Positions 41,642 through 51,367 of a stretch of 57,185 bases of DNA are shown piece after piece. The stretch is from JACRIM01 sp038042195 (lineage in GTDB: Bacteria > Planctomycetota > Phycisphaerae > UBA1845 > UTPLA1), in NCBI GenBank assembly GCA_038042195.1, contig JBBTET010000037.1, forward strand, positions 1-57,185, read 5' to 3'. A program made the translations under genes and the position numbers. The stretch's first letter is position 1; every line of letters begins with the position of its first letter. Under the pieces are notes generated by a model. It was not told where the DNA came from. It did no database searches and saw only the letters and a list, made by a program, of their open reading frames with translations.

Positions 41642-41959
41642 CTATTTTTGGCTCGTACCGACCCGGTAGCTATGGAAGTTTCGGTACGGGTTGTTTCGTT
41701 CGTTGGCGGCGTTGCCTGTGAAGTCACGGTAATACTCCACGAAGATTGTCTGCTCAGGCGTCTCGACTCGTCCGCTGGTCGCCGGCCACTCACTTCGGCC
41801 GATCTGCGTGGCGAGCGACGCCGACGCTTCCTTGCCGAGCAGAAGACTGGTCGAAAGCGGTCCCCCCGGACGCAGCGACCCGCCATCTGAACAAGCACCG
41901 ACCACCAGCGGAAGAGTGGAAATCACAGCACATACGATTCGCTGACTCCACCGTGACAT
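41642..41959 (-). CDS. Small hypothetical lipoprotein
   Basis: The 105-aa protein has a signal peptide and lipobox (STLPLVVGAC, Cys about 22). The mature part has GRSEWPATSGRVETPEQTIF, VEYYRDFTGNAANERNN and a tail FHSYRVGTSQK. I do not recognise a family. GGGAGGG before the ATG at 41959 and a strong terminator downstream support a real gene. Confidence 0.6.
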   Translation of the reverse strand: MSRWSQRIVCAVISTLPLVVGACSDGGSLRPGGPLSTSLLLGKEASASLATQIGRSEWPATSGRVETPEQTIFVEYYRDFTGNAANERNNPYRNFHSYRVGTSQK

Positions 41960-42270
41960 CTCTCTCCCTCCCCCTCTCGTACTCTCTCGCCACTGCACGG
42001 AGCAACGGGCGTGCCAGGGCGGCGATTTCGCCGAGTGGGGAATGAGTGAATAACTGGTCGAAACGAGGGAGCGAGCGTAAACCCAGCAGATGCAAGGGTC
42101 TGTGCGTGGGTCCGTATTTGCAGCCAATGCTCATCGAGTACTAATTATTCCGATTAGGGAAGCAATGCCGCCTTTGTGGCGAACGCGGGAGTTACCGATG
42201 GGTGACTGTCTGCATCATGCGGCGTTGCACGACCGGATCATGTGTTGCAGGCGTGCAACGCCAACTTGTG
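41960..42270. other. Intergenic stretch, nothing recognised
   Basis: About 310 bp lie between the lipoprotein start and the 3' end of the kinase gene. I see no open frame with a family match, no RNA fold I know and no repeats. Confidence 0.5.
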
Positions 42271-44943
42271 CTACGGCCTTGTTTGATCTTTGGATATCAG
42301 TTTTCCCTTGTAGGTTGCTCCCACCGAATCATTCCCAGTCGCATTCGCCCATTGCACCAGATAACGGATGGCACGCTGCGTCTTTTCGTGTCCGTCACCG
42401 AGCGTTTCCTGGAGATTCGAATAGGCACGGTCAAGTTCCAACTTTGCTTCGTCATGCCGGCCGGTCTCCAACAAGACTTGACCCAATCCCGTGCGCATGA
42501 TGGCGGTGTGCCAATGGTCGGACTCGCCGCGTCGATCTTGCGTGTCGATGGCGGCGCGCAATTCGACCTCCGCCTCGCTCCATCGCTTCTGATCGGCAAG
42601 CAACGACCCAAGGTTGGCCCTGGCGTTCACAATCGGCGCAACATTGGCTTCACGCTCCAGGTGTCCATGAGCGATCATGCCGCGCCAGGTCGCCTCGGCT
42701 TCTTTTGCTTTGCCGGTCCGATTGAGCGCGAAGGCAAGATTGCCCGTCGCGTTTAGGGTTCGCCAATCCGCCTCCGTGAACATCTTTAGATACTGATCGC
42801 GCACCTCGGTCATCATAGGGATGGCCTCATTCCACCGCTTCATCTCAATCAGGGTGCAAGCGAGTTCGTTTTTTCGATTCAGTGTCGTCGGGTGCGTTGG
42901 GCCGGCGAATGCAACCTGTGCATCGAATGCCCGTCGTGCAAGCGCAAGGCCTTCCTCGTGTCGCCCGAGGTTGGCCACCGTGTCGGCCAGATTATGCATC
43001 GCTGAGATCGTGAGCGGATGTTTCGGTGTCAGGGCGGTCGTCATGATCCCGAGAAGATCGCGAAGAAGTGATTCGGCTTCCGCCAATCGGCCCTGTCGAT
43101 TGAGTACATCCCCAAAGCTCATGCGGGCCTGAAGTGTCTCCGGATGATTGGGGCCGAGTGTCGCGGATTTGGCTTCGATGATTTCGTGATAGAGCCGCTC
43201 CGCCTCCTGCGACTTGCTTGTGGCGGCCAGGCATGCCGCGAGATTGCTCAACGTATTGAGCCGGTCGGGATGGTGTTTCCCCAGCAGCCGTGACTGCGCC
43301 TCAAGTGCGCGGCGATAGAGGGCCTCTGCCTCCACTGAGCGACCCTGCCAATCGAGATCGAGTGCCAAATTGTTCAACGTGACCAGGGTGGCGGGGTGCT
43401 CGGGTCCGAGCGTCGATTCCTGTATCCCGCGCAGCCGATCAAACAACTCCGCCGCATCGCCATGTCGGCCGCACTCCGTCAAGAGTGTGCCCAGGTTCTC
43501 CATCACCTTCATCGTGTCGAGGTGCTGTTCGCCCAACGTCCGGCGTGACAGTTCAACGGCACGCCTCAGGAGTGTCTCCGCCTCGTCGTAGATTCCAAGT
43601 TCCCGGTAGTCCCATCCGAGCGTGGCGGCGATGGCTGCTTCGACCTCCGGCTGATCGGGGAAGGCTCCCTTGAGACGCACCACGGCTCCGTCCAGCAATT
43701 CGCGCAACGGCCCGAGGTCGCGACCGGGGTGTTTCCACGGATCGACGGCGCGCAGCGTCGTGTCGAGAAACTCGCTGACCTTCTTGTTTCTTGAAACCTG
43801 AGTCTCAAGCTCAGCAAGCCTCTTGGCGGCGAGTTGCTCCGCGCTTACCGCGCGCGCCCTCAGCCAGACCATCGCCGCACTGAAAAGAAGTGAGGCGACG
43901 AGGAGAACACTGACCGCGCGAACGGCCGTCTTGTAACGACTGATGGACTTGCGAACGGAGTACCAGGCGCTGTCGCGCTTTGCTTCGATTGGCTCTCCGG
44001 CCAGATGTCGCCGCAGGTCGCGCGCTAATTCGCCGGCGCTTTGATAGCGCCGCTCAGGCTCCTTGGCGAGCGACATAAGCACAATGGTTGCAATGTCATC
44101 GCTCAAATCGCGTCGATTCTCGCGCGGCGGGCGGGGCGGCGTTGTTTGGATGTGATGAAGTGTTTCGCGTAGCGTGCCATCGACCGCGTAGGGGAACGTT
44201 CCCGTCAGGAGTTGATAGAGCATGACCCCCAGCGAGTACACGTCGCTTCGCACGTCCACCTGCCGATGCGTTCCTTCGGTTTGTTCCGGACTGGCCCACG
44301 GCAGAGAACCCATGAAGCTGCCGGTTTGGCTCACCTGTGTGGTCTCGAGTGCTTCGCCCGCCGCCTTCGCCAGTCCAAAGTCGAGGACGTGCGGTTCACC
44401 TGCGGGATCGATGCGAACATTGCTCGGCTTGAGGTCGCGGTGGATCACGCCCTGCTGATGGGCGTACTGCACGCCTTCACAAATCTTCGCGAACATCTCC
44501 AGCCTGTCTCGCTCTGGACCCATCGCTCCGCCGGCGGCGGTTGAATCGGTCGGGGAGGTGTGCGCCTTTGCGATGATTTCGTCCAGCCCCACCCCGTCGA
44601 TGTACTCCATGATGTAATACAGTCGGCCGTCATCAATCTTGCCGCTGTCATAGACGCGCACGATGTTGGGGTGTCGCAACGTGGCGACGAGATCGATTTC
44701 ACGTTCGAAGCGACGCCGTGACTCTCGGGAAGCGAGCGTGCCGTCGAGCACGATCTTGATCGCAACCTGCCGTCGCGTGGAGACTTGCGTGGCGAGAAAC
44801 ACGACGCCCTGTCCACCTCGCCGAAGCTCTCGCAGATTCTCGTAACCGGTTATTTGCGGCACCGGGCAGGTGCCGCCGCGACCGCGTCGCAATTCCCGCA
44901 CGAGCAGGTCGTCGTCACAAAACCAAGTGGTGCTCGTGTCCAT
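42271..44943 (-). CDS. Membrane Ser/Thr protein kinase with C-terminal TPR array
   Basis: The protein (890 aa) has a Hanks-type kinase domain at about residues 32-300: LRRGGQGVVFLATQ (Gly loop), VAIKIV (Lys), IHRDLKPSNV (catalytic loop), VLDFGLA (DFG) and WASPEQ. One transmembrane helix follows near 345 (AVRAVSVLLVASLLFSAAMVWL). The remaining 500 residues are about ten TPR units of the kinesin-light-chain type (LGPEHPATLVTLNNLALDL, LGPNHPETLQARMSFGDVL). It lies 34 bp after the ECF sigma gene, a pairing frequent in planctomycetes, so it may control that sigma factor. The start is the ATG at 44943; a TTG at 44958 is less likely. Confidence 0.92.
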   Translation of the reverse strand: MDTSTTWFCDDDLLVRELRRGRGGTCPVPQITGYENLRELRRGGQGVVFLATQVSTRRQVAIKIVLDGTLASRESRRRFEREIDLVATLRHPNIVRVYDSGKIDDGRLYYIMEYIDGVGLDEIIAKAHTSPTDSTAAGGAMGPERDRLEMFAKICEGVQYAHQQGVIHRDLKPSNVRIDPAGEPHVLDFGLAKAAGEALETTQVSQTGSFMGSLPWASPEQTEGTHRQVDVRSDVYSLGVMLYQLLTGTFPYAVDGTLRETLHHIQTTPPRPPRENRRDLSDDIATIVLMSLAKEPERRYQSAGELARDLRRHLAGEPIEAKRDSAWYSVRKSISRYKTAVRAVSVLLVASLLFSAAMVWLRARAVSAEQLAAKRLAELETQVSRNKKVSEFLDTTLRAVDPWKHPGRDLGPLRELLDGAVVRLKGAFPDQPEVEAAIAATLGWDYRELGIYDEAETLLRRAVELSRRTLGEQHLDTMKVMENLGTLLTECGRHGDAAELFDRLRGIQESTLGPEHPATLVTLNNLALDLDWQGRSVEAEALYRRALEAQSRLLGKHHPDRLNTLSNLAACLAATSKSQEAERLYHEIIEAKSATLGPNHPETLQARMSFGDVLNRQGRLAEAESLLRDLLGIMTTALTPKHPLTISAMHNLADTVANLGRHEEGLALARRAFDAQVAFAGPTHPTTLNRKNELACTLIEMKRWNEAIPMMTEVRDQYLKMFTEADWRTLNATGNLAFALNRTGKAKEAEATWRGMIAHGHLEREANVAPIVNARANLGSLLADQKRWSEAEVELRAAIDTQDRRGESDHWHTAIMRTGLGQVLLETGRHDEAKLELDRAYSNLQETLGDGHEKTQRAIRYLVQWANATGNDSVGATYKGKLISKDQTRP

Positions 44944-44977
44944 ATGATTCAGTCGCAAGCAAAGCCTTGCGTCGGTC

Positions 44978-45568
44978 CTATCCTTCGTCTTCCACCTGCG
45001 CCGCGATCACGGCCCGCAGTCGAGTGAGGATTCGGTGCTTGGCGTTGTACACCTGACCCACTGACACGTCGTATCGCTTCGAGACCTCGGCGGCGTCGTC
45101 TCCGTTCAGAACATACGACTGGAAACATTTCAAATCGCTCGAATTAAACTCCGACTCGACGGTACACATCGCCCGACGCAAGTGCTGCTGACGCCACTCT
45201 TCCTCCCACACGGCGTCGAGCGATTCATCATCCGCCGCAGCAATATCGGCCATCGACTCGAGTCCGCTGACGTTGCTCGGAGACTTCTGACGCCTCCGGT
45301 AAATCGCTCGCACGACCACCGTCTTCAAGTACGATCGAAACTTGCCCTTGGCCGGGTCGTATTCAAAGCTCGTCATCGCCTTGGTGAGCGAAATCAAGAC
45401 CTCCTGCACCACGTCATCGGCCTCGGCACCAACGACGCCCTGTCGCGCGGCAAAGGACCGGATCATCCGCTCATACTGCCGGCAAAACTCGCTCCAAGCC
45501 ATGGGGTCGGCAGGGTTGGCGATGCGCGCTAGGAGCGTGCCGTGCGTGGTTGTCGATTGGGCGTACAT
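44978..45568 (-). CDS. ECF-type RNA polymerase sigma factor
   Basis: This 196-aa sigma factor has region 2 (WSEFCRQYERMIRSFAARQG, ADDVVQEVLISLTKAM, FRSYLKTVVVRAIYRRR) and region 4 (DLKCFQSYVLNGDDAAEVSK, then YDVSVGQVYNAKHRILTRLR). It belongs to the ECF groups paired with Ser/Thr kinases rather than anti-sigma factors. A TATAAT (45577-45582) sits about 8 bp before the ATG, so the transcript would be nearly leaderless. The kinase follows in the same operon. Confidence 0.9.
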   Translation of the reverse strand: MYAQSTTTHGTLLARIANPADPMAWSEFCRQYERMIRSFAARQGVVGAEADDVVQEVLISLTKAMTSFEYDPAKGKFRSYLKTVVVRAIYRRRQKSPSNVSGLESMADIAAADDESLDAVWEEEWRQQHLRRAMCTVESEFNSSDLKCFQSYVLNGDDAAEVSKRYDVSVGQVYNAKHRILTRLRAVIAAQVEDEG

Positions 45569-45576
45569 TCGCCCAC

Positions 45577-45582
45577 ATTATA
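45577..45582 (-). promoter_or_regulatory. TATAAT -10 element of the ECF sigma gene
   Basis: TATAAT on the minus strand lies 8 bp upstream of the ATG at 45568. The -35 region is not recognisable. The start point would be within a few bases of the ATG. Confidence 0.4.
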
Positions 45583-45708
45583 CGTTGCGGCAACCGATTG
45601 AATCGCTCGCCAAGCCTTGGGCGAGGTGTTCATTTGGTTCTAGGGGCAGTTCGGACGTTTTCTCTCAGAAAATTGCTAAGTTGGGGGGGAGTGCCCCTTG
45701 TCGTGTGG

Positions 45709-47304
45709 TCAAATTGACTCGGCGCAGGTCGGTCGTGAGAGGCCATACGCGAGCTTCGACTCAAAAGCGGACATGTGCTGGTCCATCAGCTTCTTTGTTT
45801 TCGCCTCGACCACGATGCGGAGGGCGGATTCGCCGTCTTGGGTGCGGAGGTGGGCGCGCCAGTCGGGGTAGCGGATGGTGGCGCCGTCGAGTCGTTCAAT
45901 CTGGGCGTCTGAGTGGGATTGGACGAGGCGTTCGAGACTGGAGTTGGGGTCGGTGCAGTGGAATGACATTTCACTGGACGAGCGATATCGAACCAGCGGT
46001 TGAACCAGCTCGCTGAGCGTGCGGCCGCTGACGCTGATGAGATTGATGACGTGCATCGCGGCGAGGAAGGCTGACTCGCAGCCGAAGTGGTCGCGGAAGT
46101 AGTAGCGGCCGGTCCAGTCGATGCCGAAGATGGCGTTGGCCTCGTTCATGCGCTTTCGCATGTGGTGGTATCCGACGCGTTCGCGGATGGCGACGCCGCC
46201 GGCGCGTTCAATTTCATCGGAGAGGGTGATGCTGGAGCGGACGTCGAGGATGACGGGTGCGCCGCGTGTGCGTTCAAGGAAGGAACGGGCCAGCAGTGTG
46301 CCGATGAGGTCGCATGGGACGATCGCGCCCTTCTCATCAATGAAGGCACACTGTGATGCGTCGCCGGAGTAGCCCACGCCGAGATCGGCACCTGTCTCTT
46401 TGACGCGCTTGCGCAGTTCGGCCGTGTTGGCGGGGATCATGGGATCGGGGTCGTGGACGAACGGCTCCATGATTTCGAAGTTGACCTGCGAGAGCGTGAT
46501 TGGGCCGAGGCCTTCAAAAAGGATCGGTGCCCAGCGGGCGGCGACGCCATTGGCCGCGTCGATGGCGATGGTGAGGGGGCGCTTGACGGCAGCGCCGACG
46601 AGTGCGCTGCGGATGAATGACTGGTACTCCGCAGCGACACTTTCTTCGCGGAGGCGGGCGTTGACGCCGGTCTGGTGCTTGGGCACGCGAAGGGCGATGT
46701 CACGGATGCCGGCAAGGCCGGTCTGGTCGGAGATGGGGGTCGCTTTTGCGCCGCAGAGCTTGAAGCCGTTGTGGTCGGCGGACATGAGGCCGCCGGTGGC
46801 CTGGATGCCGCCGCAGGCGTTGAAGTGGTTGACGGCGTAGTAGAGTTGGGGCGTGTCGACGACGCCGAGGTCGATCACATCCATGCCGACGGAGCGGACG
46901 CCATCGGCGAGGGCGAGGACCAGAGTCGGCCCGCTGGAGCGAAGGTCGCGGCCAACGACGACGGACTTGGAGCCGGGGTGGGCGCGTTCGTATCCGCGAA
47001 GTTTGCCGTGGAGATATTGGCCGGCGGCGTGACCGATGCGCCATGCGACGTCGGTGGAGAGGGGTGTCGGGGTGGTGGCACAGATTTGTTCGGGCTGGAA
47101 GACGGCTTCGACGTGGGCGGTGTTTCGCAGGGACGGCATTGCAGAGATGGTGCCGGTGTTTTGCAGGTCGTCATTGAATTGACAACTGGTGCATTTTGGA
47201 AAGTTGGTTTTGCGCCGACCACGGCAGATGGCATTGGAGATTTTGATGTGTTCCTCGCCGGGGCAGAACTTGAAGTAATCGGCGGTCGTCTGCGGCGGGT
47301 CCAT
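45709..47304 (-). CDS. Phosphohexomutase-fold pseudoenzyme
   Basis: The 531-aa protein has the four-domain layout of phosphomannomutase/phosphoglucomutase, but each catalytic site is altered. The phosphoserine loop T-G-S-H-N-P reads T170-G-G-L-M-S, with Gly for Ser, ahead of the conserved HNGFKLCG. The metal loop DGDADR reads SGDASQ (313-318), followed by normal FIDEKGAIVPCDLIGTLLA. The sugar loop GEMSGH reads IDWTGR. The phosphate loop RPSxTEP reads RTQDGES. An extra N-terminal segment has four cysteines (C14, C27, C38, C41; CTSC), a possible zinc or Fe-S site. A scaffold, sensor or new enzyme is more likely than a mutase. It diverges from acs across 130 bp. Confidence 0.82.
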   Translation of the reverse strand: MDPPQTTADYFKFCPGEEHIKISNAICRGRRKTNFPKCTSCQFNDDLQNTGTISAMPSLRNTAHVEAVFQPEQICATTPTPLSTDVAWRIGHAAGQYLHGKLRGYERAHPGSKSVVVGRDLRSSGPTLVLALADGVRSVGMDVIDLGVVDTPQLYYAVNHFNACGGIQATGGLMSADHNGFKLCGAKATPISDQTGLAGIRDIALRVPKHQTGVNARLREESVAAEYQSFIRSALVGAAVKRPLTIAIDAANGVAARWAPILFEGLGPITLSQVNFEIMEPFVHDPDPMIPANTAELRKRVKETGADLGVGYSGDASQCAFIDEKGAIVPCDLIGTLLARSFLERTRGAPVILDVRSSITLSDEIERAGGVAIRERVGYHHMRKRMNEANAIFGIDWTGRYYFRDHFGCESAFLAAMHVINLISVSGRTLSELVQPLVRYRSSSEMSFHCTDPNSSLERLVQSHSDAQIERLDGATIRYPDWRAHLRTQDGESALRIVVEAKTKKLMDQHMSAFESKLAYGLSRPTCAESI

Positions 47305-47434
47305 GTGCCCATTGTAATGCGGGCCGAGGCGATTCACCACTTGGCGTTTGGAGCGATGGCGGGGTGTTCGTATAATTCGCGGGAGAGCGGCATCGCATCG
47401 CGGTGCGTCGTCACCTGATCCACGGGAGTCCGAC

Positions 47435-49402
47435 ATGAGTGAAGCCGGCATCGAGTCAATCTCTGGTTCATCGATGAAGTTTGATCCACCGTCGCAGTTT
47501 GCGGCGACGGCGATGGTCAAGTCGATGTCGGAGTATGAACGGTTGTATGCGCGGTCGATTGCGGACCCCGAGGTGTTCTGGTCGGAGAAGGCGTCGGAGT
47601 CGCATTTCTTCAAGACGTGGGACAAGGTGCTGGAGTGGAAGGTGCCGTTCGCCAAGTGGTTTGTCGGCGGGCAGACGAACGTCAGCTACAACTGTTTGGA
47701 GCATCAGATTGCACGGGGGCGAGGCGATCACACGGCGATACTCTGGGAAGGAGAGCCGACGAATGTGGACGGCTCGCCGAAGGATGTCGTGCGGCTGACG
47801 TATCGCCAGTTGCTGGGTGAGGTGTGTCGATTTGCGAACGGACTGCGCAAACTGGGCGTGAAGCAGGGTGACCGGGTCACGCTGTATATGCCGATGGTGC
47901 CGGAGTTGGTGATTGCGATGCTGGCGTGTGCGCGGATTGGCGCGCCGCATTCCGTTATCTTCGGTGGATTTCCGGCGCAGGCCATCGTCGATCGCTTGCA
48001 GGACGCGGAGTCGCACGTCGTCGTCACGGCGGACGGCGGCTGGCGGCGCGGGATCATCGTGCCGTTGAAGGCGAATGTTGATGAGGCGTGCCGCATGACG
48101 AACCTCGTCAAGACGGTGGTGGTGCTGAAGCGCTGCGGGAATGACGTGACCATGACGGCAGGGCGCGACGTGTGGTGGCAGGAGGTGGTTGCCAGTTGTA
48201 CGGACCTGTGCGCCGCGGAGCCATTGGACAGCGAGCACATGCTGTTCCTTCTTTATACAAGCGGCAGCACGGGCAAGCCGAAGGGGATTCTGCACACGAC
48301 CGCTGGGTACATGGTCTATACGGCGCAGACGGCGAAGTACGTTTTCGATCTGAAACCGGACGACGTGTACTGGTGTACGGCGGACATCGGCTGGATCACG
48401 GGGCATAGTTACATTGTGTATGGTCCATTGCAGAACGGCGTTACGGTGATGATGTATGAGGGGGCACCGAACTTCCCGGAGTGGGATCGGTTCTGGGCGA
48501 TCATCGAGCGGTACAAGGTGACGAAGTTTTACACGGCACCGACGGCGATCCGTGCGTTCATGAAGCAGGGGACGGCGTGGCCGGGGAAGCGTGATCTGTC
48601 GTCTCTGCGACTCTTGGGCACGGTGGGTGAGCCGATCAACCCGGCGGCGTGGGTGTGGTATCACGAGCACATCGGGAAGATAAAGTGCCCGATTGTTGAC
48701 ACTTGGTGGCAAACGGAGACGGGGGGGATTCTGATCGCGCCGCTGCCGGGGGCGACGCCGACCAAGCCGGGATCGGCGACTCGGCCATTTTTTGGGATAG
48801 AGCCGGCGGTGGTGGACAAGGATGGGATTGAGCAGCCACCCAATGTGGGCGGGTTGCTGATTATCAAGAAGCCATGGCCTGGGATGCTGCGGGGGATTTA
48901 CGGAGATGCGGCGAGATTCAAGCAGCAGTACTGGTCGCAGATCGAGGGGCGGTATTTCACGGGCGATGGGGCGCGGTGTGACGAGGACGGGTATTTCTGG
49001 ATCATGGGTCGCGTGGATGATGTGATTAAGGTGTCTGGTCACCGACTGGGGACGGCGGAGATCGAATCAGCGCTGGTGTCACATCCGAAGGTGGCGGAGG
49101 CTGCGGTGGTGGGATATCCCGATGATGTGACGGGGGAGGCGATCGCGGCGTTTGTGACGCTCAAGGGGGGGGTGAAGATCGACGACATGATGAAGGACGA
49201 GTTGAAGCGACACGTCGCGAGTCAGATTGGTTCAATCGCGCGGCCGAAGGATATTCGATTTTCGGATGCGCTTCCTAAGACGCGCAGTGGCAAGATCATG
49301 CGCCGATTGTTGAGGGAGTTGGCGACGAAGGGTCGCGTGGAGGGCGACACGACGACGCTGGAGGATTTTTCCACCATTTCACAGCCCGTGGACGAAGAGT
49401 AA
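47435..49402 (+). CDS. acs: Acetyl-CoA synthetase (AMP-forming)
   Basis: Acs (655 aa) converts acetate, ATP and CoA to acetyl-CoA. The N-terminal acetyl-CoA synthetase domain (YERLYARSIADPEVFWSEKA, FVGGQTNVSYNCLEHQI) precedes the AMP-binding core: LLYTSGSTGKPKGILHT, ADIGWITGHSYIVYGPL, DTWWQTETGG and YFTGDGARCDEDGYFWIMGR. The C-terminal domain has VSGHRLGTAEIESAL and the acetylatable lysine in PKTRSGKIMRRLLR. GGGAG lies 6 nt before the ATG at 47435. The length is normal for the family (about 650 aa). Confidence 0.95.
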   Translation: MSEAGIESISGSSMKFDPPSQFAATAMVKSMSEYERLYARSIADPEVFWSEKASESHFFKTWDKVLEWKVPFAKWFVGGQTNVSYNCLEHQIARGRGDHTAILWEGEPTNVDGSPKDVVRLTYRQLLGEVCRFANGLRKLGVKQGDRVTLYMPMVPELVIAMLACARIGAPHSVIFGGFPAQAIVDRLQDAESHVVVTADGGWRRGIIVPLKANVDEACRMTNLVKTVVVLKRCGNDVTMTAGRDVWWQEVVASCTDLCAAEPLDSEHMLFLLYTSGSTGKPKGILHTTAGYMVYTAQTAKYVFDLKPDDVYWCTADIGWITGHSYIVYGPLQNGVTVMMYEGAPNFPEWDRFWAIIERYKVTKFYTAPTAIRAFMKQGTAWPGKRDLSSLRLLGTVGEPINPAAWVWYHEHIGKIKCPIVDTWWQTETGGILIAPLPGATPTKPGSATRPFFGIEPAVVDKDGIEQPPNVGGLLIIKKPWPGMLRGIYGDAARFKQQYWSQIEGRYFTGDGARCDEDGYFWIMGRVDDVIKVSGHRLGTAEIESALVSHPKVAEAAVVGYPDDVTGEAIAAFVTLKGGVKIDDMMKDELKRHVASQIGSIARPKDIRFSDALPKTRSGKIMRRLLRELATKGRVEGDTTTLEDFSTISQPVDEE

Positions 49403-49716
49403 GAGGCGTTTGTTGTCAAGGCTTGTGAGTCGATCCCGCCAACGTGATTGGAAGGCTTCATCACGAGGTGGCTCAAAGCTCGATTCTCGCATTTGACGTG
49501 GTCTTTCCGGTTTGCCGGATTGAGGATATAATCCCGCCTTGCAACGAGGGGGTGAGGCTCGGGCATCGTCGGACCATCATGGCTCCGAGTTGCTTCACGG
49601 CCCTCGCCCTTTGTTACTCGCTTATTTTCGGAGGCGGACGGCCTCGTGCATGGGTTTGCGGCGTCGCCATTTTGGCGAAGTCGCCGGCTCGACTGCGAAC
49701 CAAGAAGGAAACAGTC
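49403..49716. other. Intergenic stretch between acs and the DUF3052-like gene
   Basis: About 310 bp. An in-frame extension of the downstream gene reaches 49444, but no start or ribosome binding site is convincing before 49717. No terminator or repeat is evident. Confidence 0.4.
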
Positions 49717-50403
49717 ATGGCTATGGAATCAGCCTGCAAACTCAAGGTCGGCAAGGAAACGTATGCCGGCAAGGTCCGCATGGAAGCGGACTACATTGAT
49801 TTTTCCGGGTCGACGAAATACCGATTTCGTCTGACCGAGGCGACGAATGCGCGCCGTGAGGGTGATTCGATTCTGTTTTCATTCCATGGGAATCCGGTGT
49901 CGATCGGCCTCGGTGAAGTGCGCAAGGCCGAGTCATGGATGGAATACATCGCGCTGCCGCGCACGTTGGCCGACAAGCTGGGCGTGAAGGAGGGGCAGCA
50001 CGTTCGGGTGATGAATCTGGATGACAGCGAACTCATCCACTCGTTGGAGTCGAAGCGGACTCGAATGGTGACGAACCCGATGGCTACCTGCGACATGGTG
50101 ATGCTCGGCGTGGAGCGTCCGAGCGAGTTGCAGAAGATCGAGGATTTGAGCGAGAGCCTGAACCCGAACGGGGCGATCTGGGTCGTGCTGCCCAAGAGCA
50201 TTCGCACGATCACCAAGGCGAACGTGATCGCGGCGGTGCGCGAGGCGGGGTTGAATCACGTCGAGACGGTGGACTACTCCGAGACGCAACACGCCCACAA
50301 GATCACTCGGCGTGCAATTCCGAAGCGCGCGGTTGGTGCGACCAGTGGTTCAGTGGGAAAGGTGGAAAAGGTCGCAAAGCTGGCCAAGGTGGCGTCGCGG
50401 TAG
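49717..50403 (+). CDS. DUF3052-like conserved hypothetical protein
   Basis: The protein has 228 aa. The first 75 residues are a beta-rich domain (ACKLKVGKETYAGKVRMEAD, then YIDFSGSTKYRF). Residues 85-205 resemble DUF3052: ALPRTLADKLGVKEGQHVRV, then IWVVLPKSIRTITKANVIAA and AGLNHVETVDYSETQHAHKI. The tail is Lys/Ala/Val-rich (KVEKVAKLAKVASR). AAGGAA just before the ATG at 49717 sets the start. No reaction is known; the second part may bind a metal or nucleotide only by analogy. Confidence 0.6.
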   Translation: MAMESACKLKVGKETYAGKVRMEADYIDFSGSTKYRFRLTEATNARREGDSILFSFHGNPVSIGLGEVRKAESWMEYIALPRTLADKLGVKEGQHVRVMNLDDSELIHSLESKRTRMVTNPMATCDMVMLGVERPSELQKIEDLSESLNPNGAIWVVLPKSIRTITKANVIAAVREAGLNHVETVDYSETQHAHKITRRAIPKRAVGATSGSVGKVEKVAKLAKVASR

Positions 50404-50425
50404 CCGTCGAGCATTCAGCGTTCAT

Positions 50426-51367
50426 TCACGGGTTGTTAGTTTCATACCATTCAAAGGTGCGTCGAAGTCCTTCGTCGAAACCGATTTGTGCCTTGAAGCC
50501 AAATAATTTTTCGGCGCGCGAGGTGTCGAGTCTTCTGCGCGGTTGGCCGTCGGGCTTGGACGTGTCCCACGCGACGGTGCCTTTGTAATCCGTCAGTGCG
50601 CGGATTTTTTCCACGAGATCGGCGATGGTGATTTCAAAGCCGGCACCGAGATTGACGGGGTCGGGACCGTCGTAGTGCTGCGCGGCGAGGACGATGGCAC
50701 GGGCGCAATCTTCGACATACAGAAACTCGCGGCTGACCTTTCCGCTACCCCAGACGACGACCTGCGGCTCACTCTTCCTGCGAGCATCGATGAATTTTCG
50801 CATAAGGGCCGGAATTACATGGCTTGTTTGCAGATCGAAGTTGTCGTGCGGGCCGTAGAGGTTCACGGGCATGAGGAAAATGCCATTGAGACCATATTGG
50901 GCGCGGTAGCCCTGGAGCATGACGAGCAGCGCTTTTTTGGCGACGCCGTAGGGGGCGTTCGTTTCTTCGGGGTAGCCGTTCCAGAGGTCGTCTTCTCGAA
51001 AAGGGGTGGGCGCGAACTTGGGATAGGAGCAGACGGTACCGATCTGGACGAACTTCTTCAGGCCGACGCGCCGGGCGTGCTCGATGAGGTGGAGGCCCAT
51101 CGCCATGTTGGCGTGGAAGTAGCGGCCGGGGTTTTCACGATTTGCGCCGATGCCGCCGACCTGTGCGGCGAGGTGCAGGACGACGCTGGGCTTTAGCTCG
51201 TCGTACATTCGTTCAACGTGATCGGCGCGGGTGAGGTCGTACTCGACCTGACGGGGGGCGAGGATGTGACTCTCGCGGACGCCGAGGGCGCGCAATTCGG
51301 CGAGGACGTGTCGGCCGAGGAAGCCGGCGGCACCGGTGATGAGGATACGTTCGTGGGCCAAGTCCAT
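50426..51367 (-). CDS. fcl: GDP-L-fucose synthase
   Basis: The protein (313 aa) is the epimerase/reductase that turns GDP-4-keto-6-deoxymannose into GDP-L-fucose. It has the Rossmann start ILITGAAGFLGRHVLAEL, VVLHLAAQVGGIGANRENPG (the family hallmark), IGTVCSYPKFAPTPF with the catalytic Cys, Tyr-x3-Lys in APYGVAKKALL, and MPVNLYGPHDNFDL. The C-terminal part has WGSGKVSREFLYVEDCARA. It probably supplies fucose for surface glycans such as the EPS made at 3.9-17.5 kb. Gmd, the preceding step, is not in the window. Confidence 0.93.
   Translation of the reverse strand: MDLAHERILITGAAGFLGRHVLAELRALGVRESHILAPRQVEYDLTRADHVERMYDELKPSVVLHLAAQVGGIGANRENPGRYFHANMAMGLHLIEHARRVGLKKFVQIGTVCSYPKFAPTPFREDDLWNGYPEETNAPYGVAKKALLVMLQGYRAQYGLNGIFLMPVNLYGPHDNFDLQTSHVIPALMRKFIDARRKSEPQVVVWGSGKVSREFLYVEDCARAIVLAAQHYDGPDPVNLGAGFEITIADLVEKIRALTDYKGTVAWDTSKPDGQPRRRLDTSRAEKLFGFKAQIGFDEGLRRTFEWYETNNP

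Noticed and set aside
47304..47655. N-terminal extension of the phosphomutase-like protein past 47304
   Set aside because: The extension would overlap the start of acs antisense and shows no homology; the ATG at 47304 gives the right length.
47468..49042. A 524-codon minus-strand frame over acs
   Set aside because: The Arg/His-rich composition is typical of a shadow frame; Acs motifs on the plus strand are complete.
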